64,000 bases of DNA from Chitinispirillales bacterium ANBcel5 (GTDB taxonomy: Bacteria > Fibrobacterota > Chitinivibrionia > Chitinivibrionales > Chitinispirillaceae). The notes beneath the pieces are model-generated. The model was given only the letters and a program-made list of their open reading frames with translations. It was not told where the DNA came from and did no database searches. Position 1 is the stretch's first letter, and each line of letters starts with the position of its first letter. Below are positions 34,851-43,644 of the stretch, one piece after another. The stretch is taken from contig JARUKZ010000010.1 in the NCBI GenBank assembly GCA_029688955.1, positions 1-64,000 on the forward strand. Reading direction: 5' to 3'. The position numbers and the translations under genes are program-made.

Positions 34851-35759
34851 TTACTCTTTTATAAAGGACCGGTCTTTTATCGTGTTTATTCCCAGTGTAC
34901 CAAGTATAAGACCAATATGATCAAAACTTTTTACAAGATAATTCATAAAATGGTGATGACCTGCAATATATAGCAGAGGTAAAGTTATACTATAAAGTGT
35001 AAAAGCAGTGAATGACTTTAACACCGAAGAGGAGAATAAACTAATTCGCTTAGCATTGAGGGTGCCGCGCAGTAACGCACGTTGTAGATGGTACCTTCTC
35101 TTAAACCTGTTAGGTGGTACAGTCTCATAAACCACCCCCTCATCACACCATATAAATTTGTATTCCCTCTTTAGGGCTTTTCCAAAGAAATCAGTGTCTT
35201 CCCCCCCACTCAAACCAAATTGTTCATCAAAAACCATATCGGAATCTTTGAATACTGATCTTCTAAAAAGGACATTTCCGGTACGCATAAAGACAGTATT
35301 TTTAAGATTAGTGCCTGTATTAAATCTTTTTCTTTGGCATAACCCACTTTTTACCAACCATTGCGGTGCCCCATCTTCAAAATGGGGTACTACTGGCCCC
35401 AACACCCCATCAGCATCATAGCTGATACAGGATTGATACATATTTTTAAGCCAGTCTTTATCAGGGAATTCATCATCATCTATAAATACCAGAAACTCCG
35501 TACTAACATTATTTACCGCAACATTCCGTGCCCTGGCGATATTTGTAACCGGTTCCACAAAATAGTGCAGTTTATAACTGACCGTATTAATCAGGTCACC
35601 GATCACTTCTCTTGCAGATTCTTCACAGTCGTTATCAACCACATTAACTCTAAAGTCCGCAATATTTGCACAGTCCTGAGCATCGAGTGCTTTCAAAAGT
35701 TTCTCCAGCATTTCAGGACGTTTGTAGGTACAAGTACATACTGTTATCTGAGGTAGCAT
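34851..35759 (-). CDS. Family 2 glycosyltransferase
   Basis: This is a 302-residue protein with a GT-A fold. It has TVCTCTYKRPEMLEKLL at the nucleotide site, NIARARNVAVNN, the DXD metal motif as FIDDDEFPD, and an acceptor-side GGEDTDFFGKALKRE (ED-type catalytic motif). A hydrophobic C-terminal segment (SITLPLLYIAG) may tether it to the membrane. It would transfer a sugar from a nucleotide donor to a surface glycan. It is the first gene of the run reaching PEBP at 31676. A ~700-bp empty region lies upstream. Confidence 0.9.
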   Translation of the reverse strand: MLPQITVCTCTYKRPEMLEKLLKALDAQDCANIADFRVNVVDNDCEESAREVIGDLINTVSYKLHYFVEPVTNIARARNVAVNNVSTEFLVFIDDDEFPDKDWLKNMYQSCISYDADGVLGPVVPHFEDGAPQWLVKSGLCQRKRFNTGTNLKNTVFMRTGNVLFRRSVFKDSDMVFDEQFGLSGGEDTDFFGKALKREYKFIWCDEGVVYETVPPNRFKRRYHLQRALLRGTLNAKRISLFSSSVLKSFTAFTLYSITLPLLYIAGHHHFMNYLVKSFDHIGLILGTLGINTIKDRSFIKE

Positions 35760-35855
35760 AAAAAGAGAAGCCTCCTGCTTTTAAATATATTGCGTTAAGA
35801 ATGGCAAAATGCATGCCATAAGGCCCTAAATACTATGTGGCGGACCTACCCCCCT

Positions 35856-35949
35856 TAGTAAATACAGTATCATTCAAAACCACTCAGTCTCTGTATAAAC
35901 ACCATACCTTTTAATAACTCAAAAAGTCTGCCAAATGCTGTATTTACTA
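35856..35949. repeat. Perfect 12-bp inverted repeat 70 bp apart
   Basis: TAGTAAATACAG at 35856-35867 is matched by CTGTATTTACTA at 35938-35949. The ends could be paired operator half-sites upstream of the glycosyltransferase or the termini of a ~94-bp miniature element. No clear target-site duplication is visible. Confidence 0.45.
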
Positions 35950-36393
35950 CTATGTTACGCACTTTCTGAGGCTACAACGAACACTTTTTCTTTGTGAATG
36001 TACTTCTTTATTTCCATCCACTCATTTTTACTGTTCTTTATCTTTATTGAGGTGAGTGTATAATTTGTTTAGGTAAGAGTTGTGGAACCAGGAGATTTTC
36101 CCGCGTTCAAGGATGATTAAAAGGTGTTTGGGTTAGATCTACTAATGCAACTATGATCGATAGGGGATTGAATACTTTGTCCCTAGCTAAACACCAGATT
36201 GCTAGTGTTTATACTATTTTTTGCAAGAGAGGGTAAAGATTGCATGCAGATACCCACAAATTTCCAACAAACATCGAAAAGGATCATAGCTTAATTGTAC
36301 GTATATGCTTTGCTTAAGCTATTAGTTTCAAATGTTTACGCCCAGTGGCCCGAATACCATTTCAAAGTTTGCTCAAATGGCCTTTACATGCCC

Positions 36394-36425
36394 AAAAGTC
36401 TAAGAGTGAAAATTCTCAGACTTTT
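36394..36425 (-). terminator. Hairpin downstream of superoxide dismutase
   Basis: AAAAGTCT pairs with AGACTTTT, with further pairing inside (AGA/TCT), 35 bp after the dismutase stop on the minus strand. The T residues are inside the stem end, so it is a likely but not perfect terminator. Confidence 0.5.
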
Positions 36426-36459
36426 AGGCTACGACCCTATTCTAAAAAGGAAGTATGTT

Positions 36460-37104
36460 TCACTGGGTAATATCGTTTTCTAAACTGTATTGAGCAAATT
36501 CCCAGTTTATCATGTTATTGACCACAGCAGCGACATATTCCTGGCGCTTATTCTGATAATCTAAATAGTATGCGTGCTCCCACACATCAATCCCTATAAT
36601 TGGTTGTAACCCTTTAGCCAATGGATTTTCTGCATTAGGGGTTTTTATTACCTTTAACCCTTCTCCGTCTTTCACAAGCCAGGCATATCCACTGCCAAAC
36701 TGGGCTATTGCAGCCTGAGAAAACTCATTTATAAAGCTCTCGTAGCTTGAAAAAGAAGATTCTATGGCTTGCATCATAGTTCCCTGAGGTTTTTTACTGC
36801 CCCTTGGGTCTAAACAGTTCCAATAAAACCAGTGATTCCAAACCTGAGCGGCATTGTTAAAGAGCTTTTGAAATTCCTTGTTATCACTGGTGGAGTTAAT
36901 AATTTCAACCAGATTTGATTTCTCAAACTGAGAACCTTTAATCAAATCATTGGTGGTATCAACGTATTTTTGATGATGTTTCTGATAATGAAAGGACAGC
37001 GTTTTTTCTGAAATGTGAGGTGCTAAAGCTTCTAATGAGTACGGTAGGGGTGGAAGTGTGAATGGAGCATTGGCTTTAATTTCATTCAGACCGGCGATTT
37101 CCAT
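36460..37104 (-). CDS. Superoxide dismutase, Fe/Mn family
   Basis: This is a 214-residue protein. The four expected metal ligands are visible: His in LSFHYQKHHQKYV, His in WNHWFYWNCL, and Asp and His in IDVWEHAYYLDYQNKR. The block AQFGSGYAWLV before them is typical. The TFYWN position reads WFYWN. Iron is more likely than manganese from the NHxFYWN context, but this cannot be settled here. It is cytoplasmic and detoxifies superoxide, useful to an anaerobe meeting oxygen. It has a short N-terminal extension (~15 residues) before the conserved PPLPY. Confidence 0.93.
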   Translation of the reverse strand: MEIAGLNEIKANAPFTLPPLPYSLEALAPHISEKTLSFHYQKHHQKYVDTTNDLIKGSQFEKSNLVEIINSTSDNKEFQKLFNNAAQVWNHWFYWNCLDPRGSKKPQGTMMQAIESSFSSYESFINEFSQAAIAQFGSGYAWLVKDGEGLKVIKTPNAENPLAKGLQPIIGIDVWEHAYYLDYQNKRQEYVAAVVNNMINWEFAQYSLENDITQ

Positions 37105-37197
37105 GAATAGGGCCTCCTGTATAAAGTTTTAGCTATAGGTTTATAAGATAATAGTACCCCCAGACATCGATTGGTATCCGGGGGAATAAATAACAGA

Positions 37198-37515
37198 TTA
37201 TTGGGCTGCGCGAGTTGCGCGCTTTGGAGTTGTCCTGGATTCTGAAAGGCGCCAAATTGCAAATACTGTAACTGCTATTCCTACAATTAATAAATTGGCC
37301 TGGGTTATTAAAGCCGGTATAAACCCCGAAAGTATGAGCCATAACCCAAGTATTCCATTGATTATCCCCTGCCAGCTCTTTTTGGGTCTCCAGAACCCAA
37401 AAACCGCCATAACTATACCGGTTATGATGAAGTTGGTTGGATGAACCAGCGGTATTGAAAATGAAGAAAAAAGTGCCCATAATCCAGCTATGATATTAAT
37501 CCATGGTTGAAACAT
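37198..37515 (-). CDS. SPW-repeat membrane protein
   Basis: This is a 105-residue protein with four hydrophobic segments in two SPW-type repeats (WINIIAGLWALFSSFSIPL... and WQGIINGILGLWLILSGFIP...). The 'GLWL..S' cores are typical of PF03779. The C-terminus is basic (RTTPKRATRAAQ). The function is unknown. It lies 93 bp upstream of the dismutase on the same strand and may share its transcript. Confidence 0.85.
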   Translation of the reverse strand: MFQPWINIIAGLWALFSSFSIPLVHPTNFIITGIVMAVFGFWRPKKSWQGIINGILGLWLILSGFIPALITQANLLIVGIAVTVFAIWRLSESRTTPKRATRAAQ

Positions 37516-37688
37516 AGCAGTTCTCCTTTCGCTTCAAAACCAAAATACTACCCCTAACTAACGCAATAACTATTCCACTGCTGTAGCTTTTATCTATCTG
37601 CTTACCGTTTCTATATATATACTACGATTCATTCCCTTGTTAGATTATCTTTGATTACTACATATTTTGAATACAACAGGAGATGAAT

Positions 37689-37745
37689 ATGTTTGATGAA
37701 AAAAAAGTACCCAAATTTGATTACAAAAACGTACTTTATATCTGA
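37689..37745 (+). CDS. Possible 18-residue small protein
   Basis: An ATG preceded by CAGGAGATGAAT opens an 18-codon frame rich in lysine and aromatic residues, ending 23 bp before the FmdB-type gene. The ribosome site is good, but the frame is too short to be sure. It may be a leader peptide. Confidence 0.2.
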   Translation: MFDEKKVPKFDYKNVLYI

Positions 37746-37768
37746 ACACTTAAGCTAGGGAGTAATTT

Positions 37769-38002
37769 ATGCCACTTTTTGAATATCGTTGTCAGAATTG
37801 TGACAATTTTTTCGAGGAACTCATCACAAATGAACAAAACTCAAACATCAAATGTCCCAAATGTAGTTCAAACAAAACAGTGAAGCAATTTTCTACTATA
37901 GGGGCAATATCAATGGGGAGCACTTCTATGCCGGATTGCTCGGGCGGATGTGGCTCAATGCCATCATGCTCAACAGGTGCTGGATGTCCGCATGCTATGT
38001 AG
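37769..38002 (+). CDS. FmdB-type zinc-ribbon protein
   Basis: This is a 77-residue protein with the FmdB/CxxC_CXXC_SSSS pattern: MPLFEYRCQNCDNFFEEL followed by IKCPKCSSNKTVKQFSTI. This is a four-cysteine zinc ribbon. The tail is glycine-, serine- and cysteine-rich and includes CSGGCGSMPSC and GCPH. It may be a regulatory or metal-handling protein; the role in most bacteria is unknown. It is convergent with mnmA, 24 bp away. Confidence 0.88.
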   Translation: MPLFEYRCQNCDNFFEELITNEQNSNIKCPKCSSNKTVKQFSTIGAISMGSTSMPDCSGGCGSMPSCSTGAGCPHAM

Positions 38003-38026
38003 AAGATTTTTTTGTTCAGTAAAATG

Positions 38027-39097
38027 CTATATTGAATCCATGACTTGAGAAATTATCCCACCTGCAACGACTTTATCGTCTTTGTACAGAACAGCTGATT
38101 GCCCGGGTGCAACAGCCCGAACCGGGTCGTTAAATTGGAGAACAGCACACTGTTTTTGGAACCTACTGAGGGTAGCCTCAACGGGGCTGCCTTTATACCG
38201 TATCTGGACCCGATACTTCCCACCCTCAACCGGAGCATCTTTTCCCCAAAGCATGTCATCAACTCGAATAATGCTTGAGAACAGATCTTCATCAACAGCA
38301 GCCACCACGGAGTTATCCTCTACCCTAATTTCCTTTACATACATTCTTTTTCCCAGTGCCCCAAGACCCTTGCGCTGTCCAACTGTGTAGAACGCAATTC
38401 CCTGATGTTGACCTATTTCATTTCCCCATACATCCAGTATTGGACCTGATTTATTTGTGATACCTGCATTCTGTTTCAAAAATGAAGCGTAGTCACCTTC
38501 CGGTATAAAACAAATATCCTGGCTTTCCTGCTTGGATGCAGTAGGGAGTGCATATCTTTGGGCAATTTTACGTACTTCACTCTTTTCCATATTGCCCAGT
38601 GGGAAGAGGATCTTTTCTGTTTCTGAGGCAAAAACCGGGTATAGAAAATATGACTGGTCCTTCTTCTCATCCCTGCCCCGTATAAGGTACCCATTATCCA
38701 TAACAGCGTAATGACCAGTGGCCAAATATTCACACCCTAATTCTTTAGCTTTTTTCATCAGGAAATCAAATTTAAGAAAATAGTTGCATCTGATACAAGG
38801 ATTTGGAGTACGACCATAACTATACTCCTTTACAAAGTTATCGATGACTGTTTCTTGAAAAGGGGCAAGTGCATTTATTACATAGTGCGGTATTTTGAGT
38901 TTATCTGCAACCATTTTAGCATCTCTTGCTGCATCAAAACCACAGCATGATTTGCTGAACTCATCACAAATCTGCTCATTGTCCATCAGCTTCATAGTAA
39001 CCCCACACACATCATAGCCCTGCTCTAATAACAGCGCAGCAGTAACAGAGGAATCAACTCCCCCACTCATTGCTGCAAGCACCCTTTTCACTAACAA
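38027..39097 (-). CDS. mnmA: tRNA-specific 2-thiouridylase MnmA
   Basis: This is a 356-residue protein. It has the ATP-pyrophosphatase P-loop MSGGVDSSVTAALL, the first catalytic cysteine in TPNPCIRCN, the second in SQDICFIPEGDY, and a C-terminal beta-barrel with FYTVGQRKGLG. It thiolates U34 of tRNA-Lys, -Glu and -Gln using sulfur relayed from IscS/Tus. It is the last gene of the yebC-ruvCAB-DUF2905-acyP-mnmA run, 48 bp after the acylphosphatase gene. Confidence 0.95.
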   Translation of the reverse strand: MLVKRVLAAMSGGVDSSVTAALLLEQGYDVCGVTMKLMDNEQICDEFSKSCCGFDAARDAKMVADKLKIPHYVINALAPFQETVIDNFVKEYSYGRTPNPCIRCNYFLKFDFLMKKAKELGCEYLATGHYAVMDNGYLIRGRDEKKDQSYFLYPVFASETEKILFPLGNMEKSEVRKIAQRYALPTASKQESQDICFIPEGDYASFLKQNAGITNKSGPILDVWGNEIGQHQGIAFYTVGQRKGLGALGKRMYVKEIRVEDNSVVAAVDEDLFSSIIRVDDMLWGKDAPVEGGKYRVQIRYKGSPVEATLSRFQKQCAVLQFNDPVRAVAPGQSAVLYKDDKVVAGGIISQVMDSI

Positions 39098-39145
39098 ACT
39101 CCTTTACATAGCTCTGGTTGTAACAGTTATAAGTCTAATTATTCT

Positions 39146-39418
39146 CTAATGGGTAATATTAAATTCTGAAGAGTCTTTTTTAACTGGTTTATCTTTTATT
39201 TCTATATCAGTAACCCTGGCCAGTGCTGGACCTTTCTTGAGTTGGGCTGCAAATTGATCCAGTTCACTCTCCTGTCCCTGCGCCTCAAGCTCTACAGAAC
39301 CATCATGGCGATTTTTTACCCACCCACTAAGATTAAAACTAGTAGCAAGATCGGAGGTAAAGTACCTAAACCCAATTCCCTGAACATTTCCTTTGATAAG
39401 CATATAAACTCTTTTCAT
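39146..39418 (-). CDS. acyP: Acylphosphatase
   Basis: This is a 90-residue protein with the phosphate-binding loop GNVQGIGFRYFT (catalytic Arg) and the GWVKNRHDGSVE block with the catalytic Asn. It hydrolyses acylphosphates such as acetyl- or carbamoyl-phosphate. It lies 18 bp after the DUF2905 gene and is probably co-transcribed. Confidence 0.93.
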   Translation of the reverse strand: MKRVYMLIKGNVQGIGFRYFTSDLATSFNLSGWVKNRHDGSVELEAQGQESELDQFAAQLKKGPALARVTDIEIKDKPVKKDSSEFNITH

Positions 39419-39436
39419 ATTATTCTCCTTTAGAGC

Positions 39437-39655
39437 TTATTTACGCATAAAAAAATTCAATATAATTGTGAGAATAACACTCAGAAAAATTGAAGTTGCA
39501 AAGGGGATATAGATTTTAAATCTTTCATTTCCAAGCTGTATATCGCCTGGTAGTTTTCCGATCGGGAACTTATCGCTGAGCATAAAAACGAGACCCAGAA
39601 CGATAATTACCGTGCCAGCAATAATAAGAAATCGCCCTAATTCTACCCAGTTCAT
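39437..39655 (-). CDS. DUF2905 family small membrane protein
   Basis: This is a 72-residue protein from the ATG at 39655, behind AGGAGG. It has two transmembrane helices joined by the DUF2905 signature DKFPIGKLPGDIQLGNERFK. The function is unknown. Members are very often encoded next to ruvB or queA, as here (22 bp after the ruvB stop). A longer in-frame start at 39727 would overlap ruvB and lacks a ribosome site. Confidence 0.9.
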   Translation of the reverse strand: MNWVELGRFLIIAGTVIIVLGLVFMLSDKFPIGKLPGDIQLGNERFKIYIPFATSIFLSVILTIILNFFMRK

Positions 39656-39677
39656 AACTCCTCCTATGAAATATTGG

Positions 39678-40718
39678 TTAAGTAAAGAGGTTTGTCTGCG
39701 ATCTGTTCTGAGGAGGTATACGTGCAAAGTGCTTGTATGTTTTCTCAGTGACTTCTCTTCCTCTTGGTGTTCTTTTGAGAAACCCAGACTGAATCAAAAA
39801 GGGCTCATAAACCTCTTCTATCGTATCTGATTCTTCAGCTACTGCCACAGAAAGCGTATTAAGGCCAACAGGTCCTCCCCCATAGTGATCAATAATAGAG
39901 AGTAATATACTTCTATCCATTTCATCGAGACCACACCTGTCGATCCCCAAGAGGTTCAGGGTTTTATTAACTATTGGCACATCAATGTTTCCGTTTCCTT
40001 TAACCTGAGCAACATCTCTGCATCTTCGTAAAAGTCTGTTTGCAACTCTTGGAGTTCCTCTGGAGCGTTTTCCCAGTTCCAGAGCCGCATCCTTTTCACA
40101 TTGTATACCAAGAATAGAAGCAGATCGAAGAATCACCTTCATTAGTTCATCTGCAGAGTAATAGGAGAGTCTGCAGACATACCCAAAACGTGCATGCATA
40201 GGAGAAGTCAACATACCAGCTCTGGTTGTTGCACCTACAAGTGTAAAGGGCTTAAGATTCAAACGTATTGAGCGTGCTGCAGGTCCTTCGCCTATAGTGA
40301 TATCAAAAACAAAATCCTCCATTGCCGGATACAGAAACTCTTCTACAACCCGGTTAAGTCTGTGGATTTCATCGATAAAGAGTATTTCTCTTGGTTCCAA
40401 ATTAGTCAGGTTACCTGCGAGGTCCCCTTTTTTCTCCAAAACAGGTCCCGAAGTGGTGTGTACTTCAACACCAAGTTCGGATGCCAGTATTCTTGACAGG
40501 GTAGTTTTACCGAGCCCAGGAGGACCACAGAAGAGAACATGGTCGAGTGCTTCACCTCTTTGCTTTGCAGCCTCGACAAAAATTCCCAGATTTTCTTTTA
40601 TTGACTCCTGGCCGACAAAGTCACTGAATTGCTCAGGTCTAAGTGCGTTATCAAACTGAACTTCTTCATTATCCCTGTTGTTTCCAGAGAGTATTCTTTG
40701 TTGCTGATCTTCGTTCAT
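39678..40718 (-). CDS. ruvB: Holliday junction branch-migration ATPase RuvB
   Basis: This is a 346-residue protein of normal length. It has the Walker A motif [13 protein letters not shown], Walker [11 protein letters not shown], the sensor/arginine-finger region [19 protein letters not shown], and the C-terminal winged helix ([12 protein letters not shown]). It drives branch migration with RuvA. It lies 13 bp after ruvA. Confidence 0.97.
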   Translation of the reverse strand: MNEDQQQRILSGNNRDNEEVQFDNALRPEQFSDFVGQESIKENLGIFVEAAKQRGEALDHVLFCGPPGLGKTTLSRILASELGVEVHTTSGPVLEKKGDLAGNLTNLEPREILFIDEIHRLNRVVEEFLYPAMEDFVFDITIGEGPAARSIRLNLKPFTLVGATTRAGMLTSPMHARFGYVCRLSYYSADELMKVILRSASILGIQCEKDAALELGKRSRGTPRVANRLLRRCRDVAQVKGNGNIDVPIVNKTLNLLGIDRCGLDEMDRSILLSIIDHYGGGPVGLNTLSVAVAEESDTIEEVYEPFLIQSGFLKRTPRGREVTEKTYKHFARIPPQNRSQTNLFT

Positions 40719-40731
40719 TTCGCATTTCCAG

Positions 40732-41349
40732 TTATATTACCTGAAGAGCCATTTTGATCCATTCATCAACAGCTGCATCGCTTGTGATCACCTCTTCAAC
40801 ACGGGCCATTGCGCGACCAACCTGTTTATCATTATACCCCAGAGCAACCATAGCGGCAAATGCTTCGTCCCGCAATGGCAGTGAGTCTTTGGATATAACA
40901 GAACTCTTTTTTGAAGAAGAAGGGATACATTCTATGTTGGATGAGAAATCTTTCAGTTTATCTTTAAGTTCAACGATCAAACGCTGTGCTGTTTTTGCCC
41001 CTATTCCGGGTACTTTTTCAAGAGCAGAGGGGTCTGAGGCATTTACGCTTGAAACGAGCCTTTCTACACTTACCCCCGAAAGTATACTAATAGCTACTTT
41101 GGGGCCAACTTTGCTTATATTAATCAAATGACGAAAAATTTCTCTATCTGATCTGGAGCTGAACCCATACAGCTTTACAGCATCTTCCCGAACATAATAA
41201 TGAATAAAGAGTTTTACTTCCTCGCCTTCATCGGGTAACAGTTCAAATGTTGAGATAGGGATAATCACCGAATACCCTACCCCGCTACATTCAATTGCTA
41301 CCTGCATTAATTCTTTTTCAGAAAGAATTCCACGAATATATTCTATCAT
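40732..41349 (-). CDS. ruvA: Holliday junction DNA-binding protein RuvA
   Basis: This is a 205-residue protein. Domain I is an OB fold ([21 protein letters not shown]). Domain II has the helix-hairpin-helix motifs [16 protein letters not shown] and [20 protein letters not shown] flexible linker leads to domain III, which contacts RuvB ([19 protein letters not shown]). It sits 18 bp after ruvC in the resolvase operon. Confidence 0.96.
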   Translation of the reverse strand: MIEYIRGILSEKELMQVAIECSGVGYSVIIPISTFELLPDEGEEVKLFIHYYVREDAVKLYGFSSRSDREIFRHLINISKVGPKVAISILSGVSVERLVSSVNASDPSALEKVPGIGAKTAQRLIVELKDKLKDFSSNIECIPSSSKKSSVISKDSLPLRDEAFAAMVALGYNDKQVGRAMARVEEVITSDAAVDEWIKMALQVI

Positions 41350-41367
41350 ACCGTTTTTTCCTGTAAA

Positions 41368-41865
41368 TCAGCGAGTTGTTTTTAATGCAAAGAGTTGTTT
41401 ACTACACTGAAAGTCGCACAGAGCCACAGCAAGCGCATCATACGCATCGCTTCGCATATGTTTATGCGGAGGTGAAAGGAGCATGTTAACCATATACTGC
41501 ACCTGTTCTTTTTTCGCATTACCATTGCCTGTCACTGTTTTTTTTATTTCCCGTGGAGTATATTCCCGAACTGATGCACCAGATTTAGCAGCGGCCAGCA
41601 TCGCAACCCCTCTGGCGTGGCCTAAAACCAAAGTTGTATGAACATTTTTCCCATAGAAGGCCTGCTCAATGCATACAAAATCCGGTGAGTGTTGATTCAT
41701 CTTCTCCCATAGCCCATCATAAATACACTCAAGACGAAGCCAGAGCGAGGCTGCGCTATCGGGGGTTATAGCTCCTGAGTCGATCCAGGACACTCGATTG
41801 CTATCTACTTTTATTACACCATACCCTGTGGCCATAGTGCCAGGATCAACTCCGAAAATAACCAT
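41368..41865 (-). CDS. ruvC: Crossover junction endonuclease RuvC
   Basis: This is a 165-residue protein. The acidic catalytic residues are visible in GVDPGTMATGYG (first Asp), VCIEQAFYG (Glu) and the C-terminal RSDAYDALAVALC (two Asp). It resolves Holliday junctions together with RuvAB. The order yebC-ruvC-ruvA-ruvB is the common bacterial one. Confidence 0.96.
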   Translation of the reverse strand: MVIFGVDPGTMATGYGVIKVDSNRVSWIDSGAITPDSAASLWLRLECIYDGLWEKMNQHSPDFVCIEQAFYGKNVHTTLVLGHARGVAMLAAAKSGASVREYTPREIKKTVTGNGNAKKEQVQYMVNMLLSPPHKHMRSDAYDALAVALCDFQCSKQLFALKTTR

Positions 41866-41913
41866 ATCACTCCCAAAACACTACAAGAAATAAATTTTAC
41901 TGAGTTTAATTAC

Positions 41914-42660
41914 TTATCGTAATTTATCCATCTCTTCATCATCAATATCAAAAGCGGCATAGACATTTTGGGTATCATCAAGCTCATCAAGAATATCTAT
42001 AAGTTTCAGCACTTTTACAGCAGTATCGCCTTCTACTTTCACCGGATTTTCAGCTATTTTAGTAACTTCGGCAGAAGCGGGTTCGATACCTACGTTGGTC
42101 AGTGCCTCTCTTACACTTTCAAATGATTCTGGGTCGGTGCTGATTTCAAACTCATCCCCATCAAGAGCCATATCTTCAGCCCCCGCTTCGAGCGCTATTT
42201 CCATAAGCTCATCTTCAGGCTTTTGATCCTTTGCAACTCTTATAACCCCTTTGGATTTAAACATCCAGGCAACAGAGTTTGACTGTCCCAAATTTCCTCC
42301 GTGCTTAGAAAGTGCATGACGTACTTCCGCTACAGTACGGTTTCGGTTATCAGTCATCGATTCGATCATTATAGCCACACCACCAGGCCCGTAGCCTTCA
42401 AAAGTAATCTCTTCATACGTTACTCCTTCAAGCTGCCCTGTGCCTTTTTGTATTGCAGTTTCGATATTTTTACTCGGCATATTAGCAGCCCGTGCACTGG
42501 TGACTGCGGAACGTAAACGGGGGTTTGCAGTAATATCACCTCCACCCATCCTTGCTGCTATTGATATCTCTCTGATCAGCCTGTTAAATAATTTACCCCG
42601 CGCTGCATCAGCTTTACCTTTTGCTCTCTTTATTGTTGCCCACTTAGAATGTCCTGACAT
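41914..42660 (-). CDS. yebC: YebC/PmpR (TACO1) family protein
   Basis: This is a 248-residue protein of family length, starting MSGHSKWATIKRAKGKADAARG. It has the NMPSKNIETAIQKGTG block, YEEITFEGYGPGGVAIMIE and SVAWMFKSKG. The family was long annotated as transcriptional regulators; recent work on homologues points to translation of difficult proline-rich sequences. It is the first gene of the ruv operon, with a 48-bp gap to ruvC. Confidence 0.96.
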   Translation of the reverse strand: MSGHSKWATIKRAKGKADAARGKLFNRLIREISIAARMGGGDITANPRLRSAVTSARAANMPSKNIETAIQKGTGQLEGVTYEEITFEGYGPGGVAIMIESMTDNRNRTVAEVRHALSKHGGNLGQSNSVAWMFKSKGVIRVAKDQKPEDELMEIALEAGAEDMALDGDEFEISTDPESFESVREALTNVGIEPASAEVTKIAENPVKVEGDTAVKVLKLIDILDELDDTQNVYAAFDIDDEEMDKLR

Positions 42661-42819
42661 TGTACTCTCACTTTCTGTAAAAATTAGACACTGATAAAAA
42701 ACATAAGCTTACATAGAGGATAGATTACAAGTCAGGAGGGCGTACCTGATCCCATCGAAGCGGCAGTCTAACTTTATTTTTAATAACATATAAGCATGAT
42801 AAAACATATTTACATAGAA

Positions 42820-43644
42820 TCATTTTACCAATTCCTCAAGGGAAATCTTTTCGATTGCGGGAATTTGCTGCCCCAAAAAGGCTTCGGCAAGCACCTCAAA
42901 ATGAGTTGTAAGATCAGTAACCATAAAGCTGCTTTTTGAAATTCCACCGTTGGTATCCGGGGATAGCGCATCAAGAGCAGTTAAAATATCCTGTGCTTCT
43001 TTAGCCGTCCATAGAGCACTGTCAAGAAGTTGCATACGATTTCCTACTGTCCCCTGAATGACTTCCATAAGAAGAGGATAATGTGTACAGCCAAGAATAA
43101 GACAATCAACTCCCAAATCAATCATGTCGTAAAGATAGTGTTGAGCAACCAAACGAGTGATATCGCTATCGAGCAACCCCTCCTCAACCAGTGGTACAAA
43201 CAGAGGGCAGGGTTTTCCATAAACTTTTATATCTTTATCGATTTTGTGAATAGCAGTTGCGTACGAGTTTGTTCTGATAGTTGCAGCTGTACCGATTACT
43301 CCAATTTTCCTCTCAGCAGTTCTAAGCACAGCAGCCCTTGCCCCTGGCAAAACGACACCAATTACCGGTATCTCCTTTATTTGCTGCTGAAGATTTTGCA
43401 ACGCAACAGATGAAACGGTATTGCATGCAACAATGAGAAGCTTTATATCCAGGTCCATGAGGAATTTAGCATCCTGGAGCCCAAAGGTGGTAATGGTATC
43501 TTCTGACCTTTCACCATAAGGACATCTTGCTGTATCACCAAGATAAAGCACCCGTTCACCAGGCATAAGGCGCTGAATTTCACGTATTACGGTTAATCCC
43601 CCCAACCCCGAATCAAAAACCCCTATTGGCCGAGCATCACTCAT
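42820..43644 (-). CDS. murI: Glutamate racemase
   Basis: This is a 274-residue protein. The two catalytic cysteines are in LLIVACNTVSS and CLILGCTHYPLL, and the substrate loop is GVFDSGLGGLTV. It makes D-glutamate for MurD, so it feeds the dcw cluster nearby. The start overlaps the stop of the upstream amidase gene (ATGA), tying two cell-wall genes together. Confidence 0.96.
   Translation of the reverse strand: MSDARPIGVFDSGLGGLTVIREIQRLMPGERVLYLGDTARCPYGERSEDTITTFGLQDAKFLMDLDIKLLIVACNTVSSVALQNLQQQIKEIPVIGVVLPGARAAVLRTAERKIGVIGTAATIRTNSYATAIHKIDKDIKVYGKPCPLFVPLVEEGLLDSDITRLVAQHYLYDMIDLGVDCLILGCTHYPLLMEVIQGTVGNRMQLLDSALWTAKEAQDILTALDALSPDTNGGISKSSFMVTDLTTHFEVLAEAFLGQQIPAIEKISLEELVK

Larger units (their letters stand above)
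35760..36459. other. 700-bp intergenic region
   Basis: No gene is supported on either strand. It separates the glycan operon from sodB-type dismutase. It holds a widely spaced 12-bp inverted repeat and a terminator-like hairpin, both listed separately, and must contain the glycan-operon promoter. Confidence 0.6.

Noticed and set aside
36295-36483. 62-codon plus-strand frame ending inside the dismutase gene
   Set aside because: No ribosome site, it spans the terminator-like hairpin, and it overlaps the dismutase end; no family resemblance.
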